Assembly (NCBI GenBank): GCA_037445375.1
Contig: JBBIKS010000005.1
Location: forward strand, 1 to 64,000
Direction: 5' to 3'
DNA length: 64,000 nucleotides
Origin: DYHD01 sp037445375
GTDB lineage: Bacteria > Nitrospirota > Thermodesulfovibrionia > Thermodesulfovibrionales > Dissulfurispiraceae
In this document: one piece after another, positions 27,283 through 35,081 of the stretch
How the letters are laid out: every line of letters begins with the position of its first letter
Position numbering within the stretch: the first letter of the stretch is position 1
Notes under the pieces: model-generated
What the model saw: only the letters and a program-made list of their open reading frames with translations
What the model was told of the DNA's origin: nothing
Databases searched by the model: none
Translations under genes and position numbers: made by a program

Positions 27283-27513
27283 GTGAAGACCGCAAAAGTA
27301 TTCCAAAACGGGCAAAGTCAGGCTGTGAGGTTGCCAAAGGAGTTCAGGTTTGACGATGACCGTGTATTTATCAAAAAATTGGGCAATGTGGTGATGCTTA
27401 TTCCGGCTAAAGAATCTTGGGCGTCCTTGATAGACAGCCTTGATAAATTTACGAATGATTTTATGAGCGAGAGAGATCAGCCAGCGGTTCAGTCGAGGGA
27501 GGCTTTTCAGTGA
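27283..27513 (+). CDS. vapB: VapB-like AbrB-fold antitoxin
   Basis: A 76-residue protein with the SpoVT/AbrB-type start KVFQNGQSQAVRLPKEFRF, a swapped-hairpin DNA-binding fold, and an acidic C-terminus that would wrap the toxin. Start is GTG at 27283 after a G-rich site. Four-base overlap (GTGA) with vapC. Confidence 0.88.
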   Translation: MKTAKVFQNGQSQAVRLPKEFRFDDDRVFIKKLGNVVMLIPAKESWASLIDSLDKFTNDFMSERDQPAVQSREAFQ

Positions 27514-27911
27514 AATTCATGCTTGACACCAATACTTGCATTTATCTCATAAAAAAGAAAAGTCCGAAAATCGTCAATCATCTCAAAAGACAAGCTGTAG
27601 GAGATGTTGGCATATCATCTATCACGCTTGCGGAGCTTTGCTATGGTGTGTCTAAAAGCGAGCAGATTGATAGGAACAGGGAAGCTTTGCGAGATTTTAT
27701 TCTGCCGCTTGAAGTTGCAGAATTTGATGAAAAGGCAGCCGAGGCATATGGAAATGTAAGGGCAAATCTTGAAAATTCGGGAACTCCTATTGGTTCAATG
27801 GATATGTTAATTGGCTCTCATGCCTTGAGTCTTCAAGCTGTATTGGTGACTAACAATATCAGGGAGTTTAGGCGGATAAAAGGGCTTAAAGTTGCAGATT
27901 GGACAGCTTGA
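27510..27911 (+). CDS. vapC: VapC PIN-domain ribonuclease toxin
   Basis: A 133-residue PIN domain. Acidic metal-binding residues are in place: Asp6 (FMLDTN), Glu42 (TLAELCYG) and Asp98 (GSMDMLIG), followed by VTNNIREF. VapC toxins cleave tRNA or rRNA. Start is GTG at 27510, inside the end of vapB. This is the second toxin-antitoxin pair on the element. Confidence 0.9.
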   Translation: MKFMLDTNTCIYLIKKKSPKIVNHLKRQAVGDVGISSITLAELCYGVSKSEQIDRNREALRDFILPLEVAEFDEKAAEAYGNVRANLENSGTPIGSMDMLIGSHALSLQAVLVTNNIREFRRIKGLKVADWTA

Positions 27912-27984
27912 TAATACTTAGTTTCTGCCTCTAATATTAATAGATACATCTCGCATTTCGACTGGTTAAAACAGAGGAGGCTCA

Positions 27985-28263
27985 GTGGCAGAACGAGACG
28001 ATTTAGAAGCAGTGCTAAAAAGAATGGAAAAGAATCATTTAGGTCATATCATTAATTTATTTGAAACGGTCACGACAATTAGCAGTGACGCTGGCAATTC
28101 TATGAAGCTGGTCTTAGTCTTATCTGATGATATGACTGACGAAGAAAAGGAGATGCGCTGTTACGCGTATTATTTACAGCGGGGTTATTCTCCTGCTCAG
28201 GCAGAGCAAGAAGCCAAAGAATTGATGTTAATGATAGACAGCATGGATCAGGCCTTCCACTAA
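27985..28263 (+). CDS. hypothetical protein
   Basis: A 92-residue acidic, mostly helical protein (MAERDDLEAVLKRMEKN...). GTG start at 27985 with GAGGAGG 5 bases upstream, followed at once by a terminator. No family recognised. It is separated from vapC by 73 bases. Confidence 0.65.
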   Translation: MAERDDLEAVLKRMEKNHLGHIINLFETVTTISSDAGNSMKLVLVLSDDMTDEEKEMRCYAYYLQRGYSPAQAEQEAKELMLMIDSMDQAFH

Positions 28264-28264
28264 A

Positions 28265-28308
28265 CAAAAAAAGACGGAGAAGGATTCGCTCCTTCCCCGT
28301 CTTTTTTT
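28265..28308. terminator. bidirectional terminator
   Basis: A-rich tract, GACGGAGAAGGA, short loop, TCCTTCCCCGTC, then T7. The symmetric A and T tracts would terminate both the 27985 gene (+) and the convergent 28310 gene (-). Confidence 0.8.
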
Positions 28309-28309
28309 G

Positions 28310-28609
28310 TTATCTGTCCTGCTCTTGCAGTATGGACTGCATTAACAGGTATTTTTTAACAAGATCTACCGCATCTTCGACCTGCTTTGTAGCCAAGGCT
28401 GTTAACGGTTTTCTGTATTTCTCGTCCTTGATATCCAATTTGACTTTGACGGCAAGCAAATTATCTTTAATCCTTGCGTGTATCAAGAAATCAACATTAT
28501 TTTCGATCAATTTAATCGCATTGCCTTTTTCATCAAGAATCAATTTTGGCATCGTGATCTCAAATAAGAAAAGTAGATAATCTCCTTTTGTGTAACTATA
28601 CATCGACAT
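28310..28609 (-). CDS. hypothetical protein
   Basis: A 99-residue protein (MSMYSYTKGDYLLFLFE...). ATG at 28609 has AAAGAGG upstream on the minus strand. The longer frame to 28720 runs through a palindromic element and is rejected. No family recognised. Confidence 0.6.
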   Translation of the reverse strand: MSMYSYTKGDYLLFLFEITMPKLILDEKGNAIKLIENNVDFLIHARIKDNLLAVKVKLDIKDEKYRKPLTALATKQVEDAVDLVKKYLLMQSILQEQDR

Positions 28610-28621
28610 ATCGTGATACCT

Positions 28622-28708
28622 CTTTCGTAAATTCCCCGCCTGTCCTACAGGGCGGGGTAATCTCGTCAAAGACGAGAGTTGAGCGATATTTACCCCTGTA
28701 GGTTTAGG
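28622..28708 (-). repeat. palindromic element A (possible IS200/IS605-type end or structured leader)
   Basis: Read on the minus strand: CCTACAGGGG, a small CTCGTCTTTGACGAG hairpin, then CCCCGCCCTGTAGGACAGGCGGGG, a perfect-stem hairpin, and AATTT. A related copy sits at 29266-29345 in the same orientation and also directly precedes a small minus-strand gene. Confidence 0.55.
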
Positions 28709-28766
28709 AGTTGGTAACAATCTTCATGTTATAATTGAGTCAACGATAAAATAATGGAGGACTGCT

Positions 28767-29003
28767 ATGGTAGATCTATGCAACACCAGCTATACCAAAG
28801 GGAAGCCGCCGAGATGCAAAAAGTGTTTATTTCCTAACCAAGATGATCCTTACCGATTCATGGTAAGTTTTGAGAATCCAGAGTCGGGCAATTTAGCTTT
28901 TGCAATCAAATGCCCGAATATGATGACACCTTTTGGAAGGGGCTGCTCAACAACCTATGAGCCCGAGGCGGCAGTAAGCTTAAATCTGGTTGAAAAAAAA
29001 TAA
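28767..29003 (+). CDS. small cysteine-containing hypothetical protein
   Basis: A 78-residue protein with CxxC (CKKC, 17-20) and further Cys at 5, 49 and 60, suggesting a zinc-stabilised fold. GGAGG precedes the ATG at 28767. Followed by a terminator hairpin. No family recognised. Confidence 0.65.
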   Translation: MVDLCNTSYTKGKPPRCKKCLFPNQDDPYRFMVSFENPESGNLAFAIKCPNMMTPFGRGCSTTYEPEAAVSLNLVEKK

Positions 29004-29007
29004 AGAT

Positions 29008-29053
29008 AAAGCCCCAGAGATAGTAAAATAAAATACTTTCTCATAGGGCTTTA
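29008..29053. terminator. terminator hairpin
   Basis: AAAGCCC (29008-29014) pairs with GGGCTTT (29046-29052), and the inner AGTA/TACT extends the stem. It lies between convergent genes. Confidence 0.65.
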
Positions 29054-29058
29054 AAACA

Positions 29059-29250
29059 CTACAATAATTTTGTAATACGAATTCTTGCTAAGTCATCCTG
29101 CCATCTTATGCTAACAAGAAGGATTCCTACTTCTTTTCTAACGACATTATCCCCGAATATTTGTTCAGCCTGTTCTTTTGTTAATACTATTTCGACATTT
29201 TTTACATTTCCGCTTTGAAATTCATTTAAGATGTTTGAAAAATTTCTCAT
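29059..29250 (-). CDS. hypothetical protein
   Basis: A 63-residue protein (MRNFSNILNEFQSGN...). ATG at 29250 has GGAAGG 8 bases upstream on the minus strand. The frame to 29346 would read through palindromic element B and is rejected. No family recognised. Confidence 0.6.
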   Translation of the reverse strand: MRNFSNILNEFQSGNVKNVEIVLTKEQAEQIFGDNVVRKEVGILLVSIRWQDDLARIRITKLL

Positions 29251-29265
29251 ATTTTTAACCTTCCG

Positions 29266-29345
29266 ACAAAATTCCCCGCCTGTCCTACAGGGTGAGTATG
29301 CCGTCAAAGATGGGTTACGTGCATTGCCCTGTAGGACCGGGGACA
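29266..29345 (-). repeat. palindromic element B (copy of element A)
   Basis: Minus strand: CCTACAGGGC..., TCTTTGACG, then CCCTGTAGGACAGGCGGGG and AATTT. It shares about 22 identical bases at its distal end with element A. Here CCTACAGGG and CCCTGTAGG are 44 bases apart and form a long-range stem. Confidence 0.55.
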
Positions 29346-29484
29346 TGGTTTAATCAGTGCTGATAAAACCATGTGGTAATATAATTAAATGAAAACTATC
29401 CTTATGCTCACCTTTGTTCTTGTTTTTACCATCTTTTTACCAGAATACGGTCTTCCATTGCTGGCTTCAGGTGGTGTTTTCTGT

Positions 29485-29619
29485 CTATCTCTGCATCTCC
29501 TTCTCAACCATTACTCGGGCATTGAGCGAATTATCCATAAACTGTTTCACCGTAAGCCCGGCTCCGATAGCAAGCGATAACGACACAACCAAAGCAAATA
29601 CCACAAATAAATGTCTCAT
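29485..29619 (-). CDS. small single-span membrane protein (44 aa)
   Basis: ATG at 29619 with GGAGAAAG upstream, preceded by leader-repeat copy 4 in the same orientation. It encodes one hydrophobic segment (LFVVFALVVSLSLAIGAG). A plus-strand frame at 29389-29580 overlaps it, but I consider that one antisense. Confidence 0.5.
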   Translation of the reverse strand: MRHLFVVFALVVSLSLAIGAGLTVKQFMDNSLNARVMVEKEMQR

Positions 29620-29648
29620 CTTTCTTTCTCCTTTTTCTCCCTTAAAAT

Positions 29649-29722
29649 AAAAAACCCCCACGGTCATACCAAAGGTACCGCCCCGTGAGGGCTATGAGTT
29701 ACTAATAGATATTAATATTTAA
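29649..29722 (-). repeat. dispersed leader repeat, copy 4 (minus orientation)
   Basis: On the minus strand the order is the same as the plus-strand copies: TTAATATCTATTAGTAAC box, CCCTCACGG...CCGTGGGGG hairpin, T-run. It heads the 44-residue membrane gene. The conserved block extends further upstream here and is shared with copy 6 (ATTAAATATTAATATC). Confidence 0.85.
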
Positions 29723-29736
29723 TGTCTTGAGGGTTG

Positions 29737-29745
29737 TGTTATAAT
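29737..29745 (+). promoter_or_regulatory. extended -10 promoter
   Basis: TGTTATAAT at 29737-29745 combines TGn with a consensus TATAAT. It lies 30 bases before the start of the 46-residue gene at 29775 and has no good -35 box. Confidence 0.5.
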
Positions 29746-29774
29746 CAATAATCAATAACATAAAGGAGGAAAAT

Positions 29775-29915
29775 ATGAAAGGTTGTATTATTGGAAAAGA
29801 AATAATCGAGCAACCCCTCACCGAAGCAGAAGAAAAAATGATAAACGACTTCTTCCTTCAGCAAGAAGGCAAAATGGTGACCCTTAAAAAAAGCGAGACA
29901 ATAGACAAAGATTAA
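29775..29915 (+). CDS. small hypothetical protein (46 aa)
   Basis: ATG at 29775 with an excellent AAAGGAGG site 6 bases upstream and an extended -10 promoter before it. It encodes a 46-residue charged peptide (MKGCIIGKEIIEQPLTEAEE...) and is followed by a terminator. Confidence 0.6.
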   Translation: MKGCIIGKEIIEQPLTEAEEKMINDFFLQQEGKMVTLKKSETIDKD

Positions 29916-29970
29916 AGCGGGTAAGGCAGCAGTTCTGAGGCACTATCCTTTCACGATTGCTGTGAAACAA

Positions 29971-30012
29971 AAAAAGAGGGGATGGGTGTTATTCACCCAA
30001 TCCCCTCTTAAA
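29971..30012. terminator. bidirectional terminator
   Basis: AAAGAGGGGAT-GGGTG pairs with CACCC-AATCCCCTCTT around TTATT. It sits between the convergent genes at 29775 (+) and 30024 (-). Confidence 0.75.
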
Positions 30013-30023
30013 ATATTCACCTC

Positions 30024-30326
30024 TTAAATATTTTCATCAACTATATCCCGTAAAAACTCCCGATAACAATCAAGTATGGCTCGCTTTTCTTCTATGTCCG
30101 AGCTGTAGAATATCGCTCCGAAAGCGAGCTTTTCATCTTCGGCATCAAACAACTCTCTCTCGCAATCTACAAACCTATTCACAGTTTTCAGTAGGGCTTC
30201 AACTGCCGCCCGGTCTCTTGTCAGGATAGAAACCCTCGCTATTTTTTCTGTTCTTAAAACAACTTTTGCCACAATTTTCAACGTATTTTTTTCTATCTTG
30301 TAGAAATAACGGTCATATTGGGTCAT
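30024..30326 (-). CDS. hypothetical protein
   Basis: A 100-residue charged protein (MTQYDRYFYKIEKN...). ATG at 30326 has GGAGG 7 bases upstream on the minus strand. It is headed by leader-repeat copy 5. No family recognised. Confidence 0.65.
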   Translation of the reverse strand: MTQYDRYFYKIEKNTLKIVAKVVLRTEKIARVSILTRDRAAVEALLKTVNRFVDCERELFDAEDEKLAFGAIFYSSDIEEKRAILDCYREFLRDIVDENI

Positions 30327-30360
30327 CTGAACCTCCGGCACTTATTATATTTATTCAATA

Positions 30361-30427
30361 AAAAAACCCCCACGGTCATACCAAAGGTACCACCCCGTGA
30401 GGGCTATGAGTTACTAATAGATATTAT
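30361..30427 (-). repeat. dispersed leader repeat, copy 5 (minus orientation)
   Basis: AATATCTATTAGTAAC box, CCCTCACGG/CCGTGGGGG and GTACC-TTT-GGTAT stems and T-run on the minus strand, upstream of the 30024-30326 gene. Similarity ends at the AATATC box, which defines the outer limit of the unit. Confidence 0.85.
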
Positions 30428-30498
30428 TTTTAAGTGCAAACAGTTCGTGAAAAAGCCAAATGATAAAATATATATAAATAACAACAGGGGGGAAACTA

Positions 30499-31107
30499 TT
30501 GATTTACACCGGCTATTTCGATGGCGCTTCGAGAGGCAATCCGGGGGAGGCGGCTATAGGCGGATGCCTGATTAATGATAAGGGGGAAATAATCTCGGAG
30601 ATATCTCAACGTATTGGCAGTAAAACTAATAACGAAGCAGAGTATATGGCATTAATTAGTATACTTGAAGAAATTAAAAGGCGGGATATCAAAGAGGCTA
30701 AATTATACGGCGACAGTCAGTTAGTGATTAACCAGGTGAGTGGAAAATGGCGAATCAATCATCTGCATCTATATGACTTATGTGAGCAAGTATTAAGGCT
30801 TATGCAGGGCATGAGAGTTACTTTAATATGGATACCGAGAGAAGAAAATACCTATGCTGATTTGTTATCGAACCAAGCGTTCAGCGTGGAGGCAAAAAAA
30901 AAGGAGTTTGATTCATCAAATTTGGAGCGTGCTACCGAGTTCATCTTCATTGCTCATGGAACGGAAGATTACGCTGTAGATGTATTGCACAAGAGTTGCT
31001 CTTGTCCGGTGTTCAAAAACCGTAAAGGTGACTGCAAGCATTTAATTGCAGCGCAAAAGGTAGTCAAAGACACAATTCAGGAGGATAGCAATGTTAATAA
31101 TAGATAA
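30499..31107 (+). CDS. ribonuclease HI-like domain fused to a SWIM zinc finger
   Basis: A 202-residue protein. Residues 1-135 are an RNase HI fold with the catalytic acids Asp8 (YFDGASRGNPG), Glu48 (NNEAEY), Asp72 (YGDSQ) and Asp near 121 (TYADLLSN). Family members cleave the RNA strand of RNA-DNA hybrids. Residues about 168-190 form a SWIM-type CxC...CxH zinc finger (SCSCPVF...GDCKHL), which could bind nucleic acid or protein. Start is TTG at 30499 after a GGGGGGA site. A role in removing primers or R-loops during element replication is inferred. It overlaps the next gene by 17 bases. Confidence 0.85.
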   Translation: MIYTGYFDGASRGNPGEAAIGGCLINDKGEIISEISQRIGSKTNNEAEYMALISILEEIKRRDIKEAKLYGDSQLVINQVSGKWRINHLHLYDLCEQVLRLMQGMRVTLIWIPREENTYADLLSNQAFSVEAKKKEFDSSNLERATEFIFIAHGTEDYAVDVLHKSCSCPVFKNRKGDCKHLIAAQKVVKDTIQEDSNVNNR

Positions 31108-31837
31108 TTGTAAGTATTGTGCGGCTGTAACGCATACCAACTACAATCAACTGTCCGACCTGCTCGCTGATGCTGAGAGGGGAGAAGCAGGGTGTTGGTT
31201 ATGCAGTGAAGACGGAGATCTCCATACTGAATATGATGTTTATGATAGTGGCAAAAAAATATGGTGCGGCCATACACAAAAATGCAATGACATAATCGGC
31301 GAAGAACCACAACAACAAAGGCTACAAAAAGAAGAAGCCATAAAGGAAGCTAAAAAGCACATAGTTTCAAAGCGTAAGCCCTGCATCATCGGCAGTTCTC
31401 GAAACAGTAAAGGCTTTACACTTCTTGAGATTATTGTTGTGGTCTTTATTCTGAGCATATTGACGGCAATTGTAGCGCCAAAAATCATCGGCAGGACAGA
31501 CGATGCTCGTATAGCAGAAGCGAAGGTTCAGATAAAGAACTTTGAAACAGCGCTTAAGCTTTTTAAGCTCGACAGCGGCTTTTATCCTGATACGCAGCAG
31601 GGGCTTGAATCCCTTATAGAAAAACCTGCATCAGGGCACATTCCAAAAAAATACAGGGAGGGCGGCTATCTTGAGCAGAAAAAGATACCCCTTGACCCAT
31701 GGGGCAACCCTTATATCTATGTCTCGCCGGGTCTGCAAGGAGACGTTGATATTATTAGCTACGGCGCTGACGGCAAAGAAGGCGGGGAAGGAAAGGATGC
31801 CGATATTAAGAATTGGGATAGTAGTAGCAGTAGGTAA
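31091..31837 (+). CDS. GspG-type major pseudopilin fused to an N-terminal cysteine-rich domain
   Basis: A 248-residue protein in two parts. Residues 1-107 are soluble and Cys-rich (CKYC, CWLC, CGHTQKC), likely zinc-binding. Residues 108-248 are a full type II secretion major pseudopilin: prepilin peptidase site KG-FTLLEIIVVV (cleavage after Gly108), Glu+5, hydrophobic helix, the GspG loop YPDTQQGLESLIEKP, DPWGNPY, and the calcium-site tail YGADGKEGGEGKDADI. Normal GspG leaders are 5-10 residues, so a 108-residue leader is exceptional. No other GspC-M genes are adjacent; the nearest assembly machine is the type IVb pilus operon at 57-64 kb. Confidence 0.8.
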   Translation: MLIIDNCKYCAAVTHTNYNQLSDLLADAERGEAGCWLCSEDGDLHTEYDVYDSGKKIWCGHTQKCNDIIGEEPQQQRLQKEEAIKEAKKHIVSKRKPCIIGSSRNSKGFTLLEIIVVVFILSILTAIVAPKIIGRTDDARIAEAKVQIKNFETALKLFKLDSGFYPDTQQGLESLIEKPASGHIPKKYREGGYLEQKKIPLDPWGNPYIYVSPGLQGDVDIISYGADGKEGGEGKDADIKNWDSSSSR

Positions 31838-31868
31838 TTTCATTGATACTCGTGGAGCAATCAAATCT

Positions 31869-32201
31869 ATGAAAGCCATTTGGTCAATAACATGGGGCAA
31901 CCCATACACTAATCCACCAGACGATTTTCCAGAACCACCCGAACCAATTACCGTCCAATGGAACAAAGGAGACGACACGCGTCATCCGGCTGAATTTATT
32001 GAATTTGTAGATAAATATGATGGTTATTGTATTGGTTGGGCTTCTGTTAACGAAAAACCCCGAAAATACTGGGGCGAAGAAACAAAAAAAAGGGTAAGAC
32101 TTGGAAGGCTTACTAAAAGGATTCAGAAAAAGTATGGGTTATTCGCAGAAGAAGAACTCAAAAGAGAAATCGAGAGATACAAAAAAATCGGCTATCTATA
32201 A
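31869..32201 (+). CDS. hypothetical protein
   Basis: A 110-residue protein (MKAIWSITWGNPYTNPPDDF...), Pro/Trp-rich at the N-terminus with a basic helical C-terminus. ATG at 31869 with GGAG 11 bases upstream. The longer frame into gspG is a shadow. No family recognised. Confidence 0.6.
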   Translation: MKAIWSITWGNPYTNPPDDFPEPPEPITVQWNKGDDTRHPAEFIEFVDKYDGYCIGWASVNEKPRKYWGEETKKRVRLGRLTKRIQKKYGLFAEEELKREIERYKKIGYL

Positions 32202-32220
32202 AAAAATAAGGGAGAATAGC

Positions 32221-32469
32221 ATGAACGCAACAAAAAAGAAACTACATTACAGACAGGTCGGTAAAAACGAACCTAAAAACTGCTGGCAGTGTGGGCATAG
32301 ACTACTAATGCCCATACGTGCTTGCGACACAGGAAAAGAACTCAAAAAGGACTGGAGATGCGAAGTCATTGGGCTTAAGAACTCCATTCGCTATGCGATC
32401 AGGGAAGGATATATATGTGATAAGTTTGCATATTTTCCAAAAAAAATAACATGCAAGACAACATCATAG
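32221..32469 (+). CDS. small zinc-ribbon-like hypothetical protein
   Basis: An 82-residue basic protein with CWQCGH and further Cys (ACDTG, RCEV, ICDK), probably a small zinc-binding fold. ATG at 32221 with GGGAG upstream. Overlaps the next small gene. Confidence 0.6.
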   Translation: MNATKKKLHYRQVGKNEPKNCWQCGHRLLMPIRACDTGKELKKDWRCEVIGLKNSIRYAIREGYICDKFAYFPKKITCKTTS

Positions 32470-32606
32470 TAAAAAAAATGGAAGGCTTTCCCGAAGGAGT
32501 GACTTTTTGGGAAGCGTTTAACAAAAACACCGGCGAAATTATACTCGCCGGATACGTAAATAAATACCAAATCGAAAAAGAAGCTCTCACAATCATGAGG
32601 AGGTAG
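32451..32606 (+). CDS. small hypothetical protein (51 aa)
   Basis: ATG 32451 overlapping the previous gene's end. 51 residues (MQDNIIVKKMEGFPEGVTFW...). Ends AGGAGG-TAG, so its last codons form the ribosome binding site of the next gene. Confidence 0.5.
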   Translation: MQDNIIVKKMEGFPEGVTFWEAFNKNTGEIILAGYVNKYQIEKEALTIMRR

Positions 32607-32610
32607 CAAT

Positions 32611-32778
32611 ATGGAGTATATAGTTGACATGCACACGATCAGGGAAATAAATATAGACCCTGAAACATTACGAAAAGATAGAAAAGTCACTATCACAAAC
32701 TTTGACATTACCGGCAAAGTGACCACTTCTATCATTATTTATGAGCGAGGGATAACTCAATCCCCGTTGTTTTCATGA
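32611..32778 (+). CDS. small hypothetical protein (55 aa)
   Basis: ATG 32611 with AGGAGG 6 bases upstream. 55 residues (MEYIVDMHTIREINIDPETL...). Its stop overlaps the RecG-like start by 4 bases (ATGA), so it is translationally coupled to the helicase. Confidence 0.55.
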   Translation: MEYIVDMHTIREINIDPETLRKDRKVTITNFDITGKVTTSIIIYERGITQSPLFS

Positions 32779-34535
32779 GCATAGAACATCTTTACTCGCA
32801 TATACCTAAGTCATATCAGGACTTCCGGGCTGTAACTCCCATAGCGAAAGCTGGTGGTTCTTCCTGTGTGATACGAGGGATTGTAGCGCGTCTGACAGCA
32901 ACCGACAAGCTTGTTGCAGAGGTAAAAGACAGCACGGGGTTTGTTACTGTCATATTTATCAAATACAATCGCTATCATACGAGTTTTTTAAGAGTAGGCA
33001 AGTGGGCGGTTATGTCGGGCAAGATAGAGGATGGCAAGATGTTTCATCCGAAGATACTTTCACCTGATGAGGTAGGGGCTATAAAGCCGGTATATTCGGG
33101 TAGGACAAACAAAAAGCTGATCACTAAGGCTATTGAGAGCCTTAGTGATAGCGATGATCCTGTGCCTCTTGAAACAATGGAGAAAAGGAAGCTCCCGACA
33201 TTAAAAGAGACATTCAGGATGGTGTATTACCCAAAAGACGAGACGGAGATAAAGCAGGCGAGGTGGAGGCTTGCTTACACGGAACTATATGCCGAGATGT
33301 CGTTAATCAGGGATCAACGTAACATAGAAGGGGTGGCGTTAAGGTTTGACGAATCGGAGGTTGATGATTTTGTTCTAAGCTTGCCATTTGATATGACCAA
33401 TGGGCAGTATCTTGCCGTCTACGAGATATTGCAAGATTTAAAAAGCAAGTCTCCTTTGCGTAGGCTTGTGATTGGGGATGTAGGGAGTGGCAAGACCGAG
33501 GTTGCGGTGGTGGCGATATATGCGGCGGTAAAGACTGGTTGCCGTGTGTTGTATTTGTGTCCAACCGAGATATTGGCGGTTCAGACATATCATCGGCTTG
33601 CGAAGGCATTTGCGGGATTTGCGTATGTGGCGCTATATACGGCATCTGATAAAGTCAAGAAAGCCTCTCCTGACATATTAGTAGGGACTCATGCTTTGCT
33701 ATACAAAGACTGGGAGTATCACAATGTAGGGCTTGTTGTGGTGGATGAGCAGCACAAGTTTGGGGTGAAGCAGAGAAATAAACTTGCGCCTTATCCCGAG
33801 TGCAACTTATTAGAGATGTCTGCGACTCCGATACCGAGGACTTATGCTCTGACAATGCAGAATTTGATGGACATTTCGGTGATAGATGAGCTTCCTATTG
33901 AAAGAAAAGTTAAGACAGAGGTGATAACGGACAAGCGGGATCATAAGCGGGCATTGAGTATAGCGCATAGCGAAATCAATGCAGGCAATCAAGTCTTGGT
34001 GGTGTATCCTTCTGTGGAGTCTGAGAAAGTCAATATGAGGGCTGCTACAAAGGCATATGAGTATTGGCGGTCTGCATTTGGCGGTAAAGCTGATCTTTTG
34101 CACGGACAGATAAAGGACAAAGAGACGGTGTTGAGGAGATTTATGCAGGGCAAGACGAGTATATTAGTCTCCACTTCTGCGGTTGAGGTAGGGATAGATG
34201 TGCCGAAGCTCACGGTGTGCATAGTAGTGAACGCTGAGAGGTTCGGGTTGACTCAACTGCATCAGATAAGAGGGCGGGTAGGCAGGAGAGGCGGCGAGAG
34301 CTATTTCTTTGCGATCTGCAAGAACACCAAATCAATAGACAGGCTGAGGCATCTTGAGAGCATTGATAACGGATTTGACTTGGCAGACATTGACTTAATG
34401 ATAAGGGGGTTTGGACAGTTTAGCGGGGAGATACAGACGGGTCATTATTTTAAGTTTTTCAAGCTGACGGATTTTGATATAGCCGAGGCGGTGAAAGAGG
34501 ATTTAACTAAAGAAAAAACGCTTGTTACATTTTAG
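32775..34535 (+). CDS. RecG-like branch-migrating DNA helicase
   Basis: A 586-residue superfamily 2 helicase, shorter than chromosomal RecG (about 690) through a reduced wedge/N-terminal domain. An OB-like wedge is present (GIVARLTATDKLVAEVKDS). Walker A GDVGSGKT (near 235), DEQH box VVVDEQHKFGV, MSATPIPRT motif III and the motif VI region QIRGRVGRRG are all intact, followed by the C-terminal TRG-like segment. It should remodel forks or recombination intermediates during element replication. It converges with the DUF4400-like gene, overlapping it by 11 bases at the 3' ends. Confidence 0.88.
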   Translation: MSIEHLYSHIPKSYQDFRAVTPIAKAGGSSCVIRGIVARLTATDKLVAEVKDSTGFVTVIFIKYNRYHTSFLRVGKWAVMSGKIEDGKMFHPKILSPDEVGAIKPVYSGRTNKKLITKAIESLSDSDDPVPLETMEKRKLPTLKETFRMVYYPKDETEIKQARWRLAYTELYAEMSLIRDQRNIEGVALRFDESEVDDFVLSLPFDMTNGQYLAVYEILQDLKSKSPLRRLVIGDVGSGKTEVAVVAIYAAVKTGCRVLYLCPTEILAVQTYHRLAKAFAGFAYVALYTASDKVKKASPDILVGTHALLYKDWEYHNVGLVVVDEQHKFGVKQRNKLAPYPECNLLEMSATPIPRTYALTMQNLMDISVIDELPIERKVKTEVITDKRDHKRALSIAHSEINAGNQVLVVYPSVESEKVNMRAATKAYEYWRSAFGGKADLLHGQIKDKETVLRRFMQGKTSILVSTSAVEVGIDVPKLTVCIVVNAERFGLTQLHQIRGRVGRRGGESYFFAICKNTKSIDRLRHLESIDNGFDLADIDLMIRGFGQFSGEIQTGHYFKFFKLTDFDIAEAVKEDLTKEKTLVTF

Positions 34536-35079
34536 CTGGTTTATTTTCCAGCAGGTCCTTCAGTCGATGATACAGCAGGAAGCCGTTAGCGGCTGCCAGT
34601 GAAAACTTAATTGCTTGTGCGTTGAAGTCGATAAAGGATTCAATCGGCATGGATATATACATTAAAGGCATATGGACTAAAAATGCCGGGAACATCCTTT
34701 TAGCATCGTGGTAGGTTGTCATGGAAGGCAAAGGCGAGTAGAAGGGAGAGTTTTTTTTGATAGACACGTCAATTATTGCGATAAAGATTGAGAATACCAA
34801 AATAGGCAGAACATGCAGGAATGCGAAGGCTTTTATGATGGTGAGACTTACGAAGAATCTGATGTTAGGGTTAGGCGGCAGTTTTTGAACAGTTTCGTTG
34901 GCAATGCTTATCGGTTTATTGCCAATTCGGTTGTCCGTTATTACTTTCTGCATCACTTCTATTTTTTGCTCATGTTTCATTCCTGTTGCTATATAAAGCC
35001 CGCCTATCAATATAGCGAATGTCATGACTGCGTATATGAAGAAAATCTGATCAGTAAGCGGTGATTCTGCCTGCGCCAT
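34525..35079 (-). CDS. DUF4400-like integral membrane protein of the coupling-protein operon
   Basis: A 184-residue membrane protein with about four hydrophobic segments (FIYAVMTFAILIGGLYIAT at 13-31, IIKAFAFLHVLPILVFSIFI near 80-100, and two more between 125 and 170). In SXT/R391-type and related MOBH elements a DUF4400 protein follows traD; size, topology and position fit here, with 2 bases to traD. Sequence resemblance is only moderate. Confidence 0.6.
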   Translation of the reverse strand: MAQAESPLTDQIFFIYAVMTFAILIGGLYIATGMKHEQKIEVMQKVITDNRIGNKPISIANETVQKLPPNPNIRFFVSLTIIKAFAFLHVLPILVFSIFIAIIDVSIKKNSPFYSPLPSMTTYHDAKRMFPAFLVHMPLMYISMPIESFIDFNAQAIKFSLAAANGFLLYHRLKDLLENKPAKM

Positions 35080-35081
35080 AT

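Noticed and set aside
29389..29580. Plus-strand 63-residue hydrophobic frame
   Set aside because: No ribosome binding site, and it overlaps a minus-strand gene that has a good site and a leader repeat; antisense of a membrane segment is often hydrophobic.
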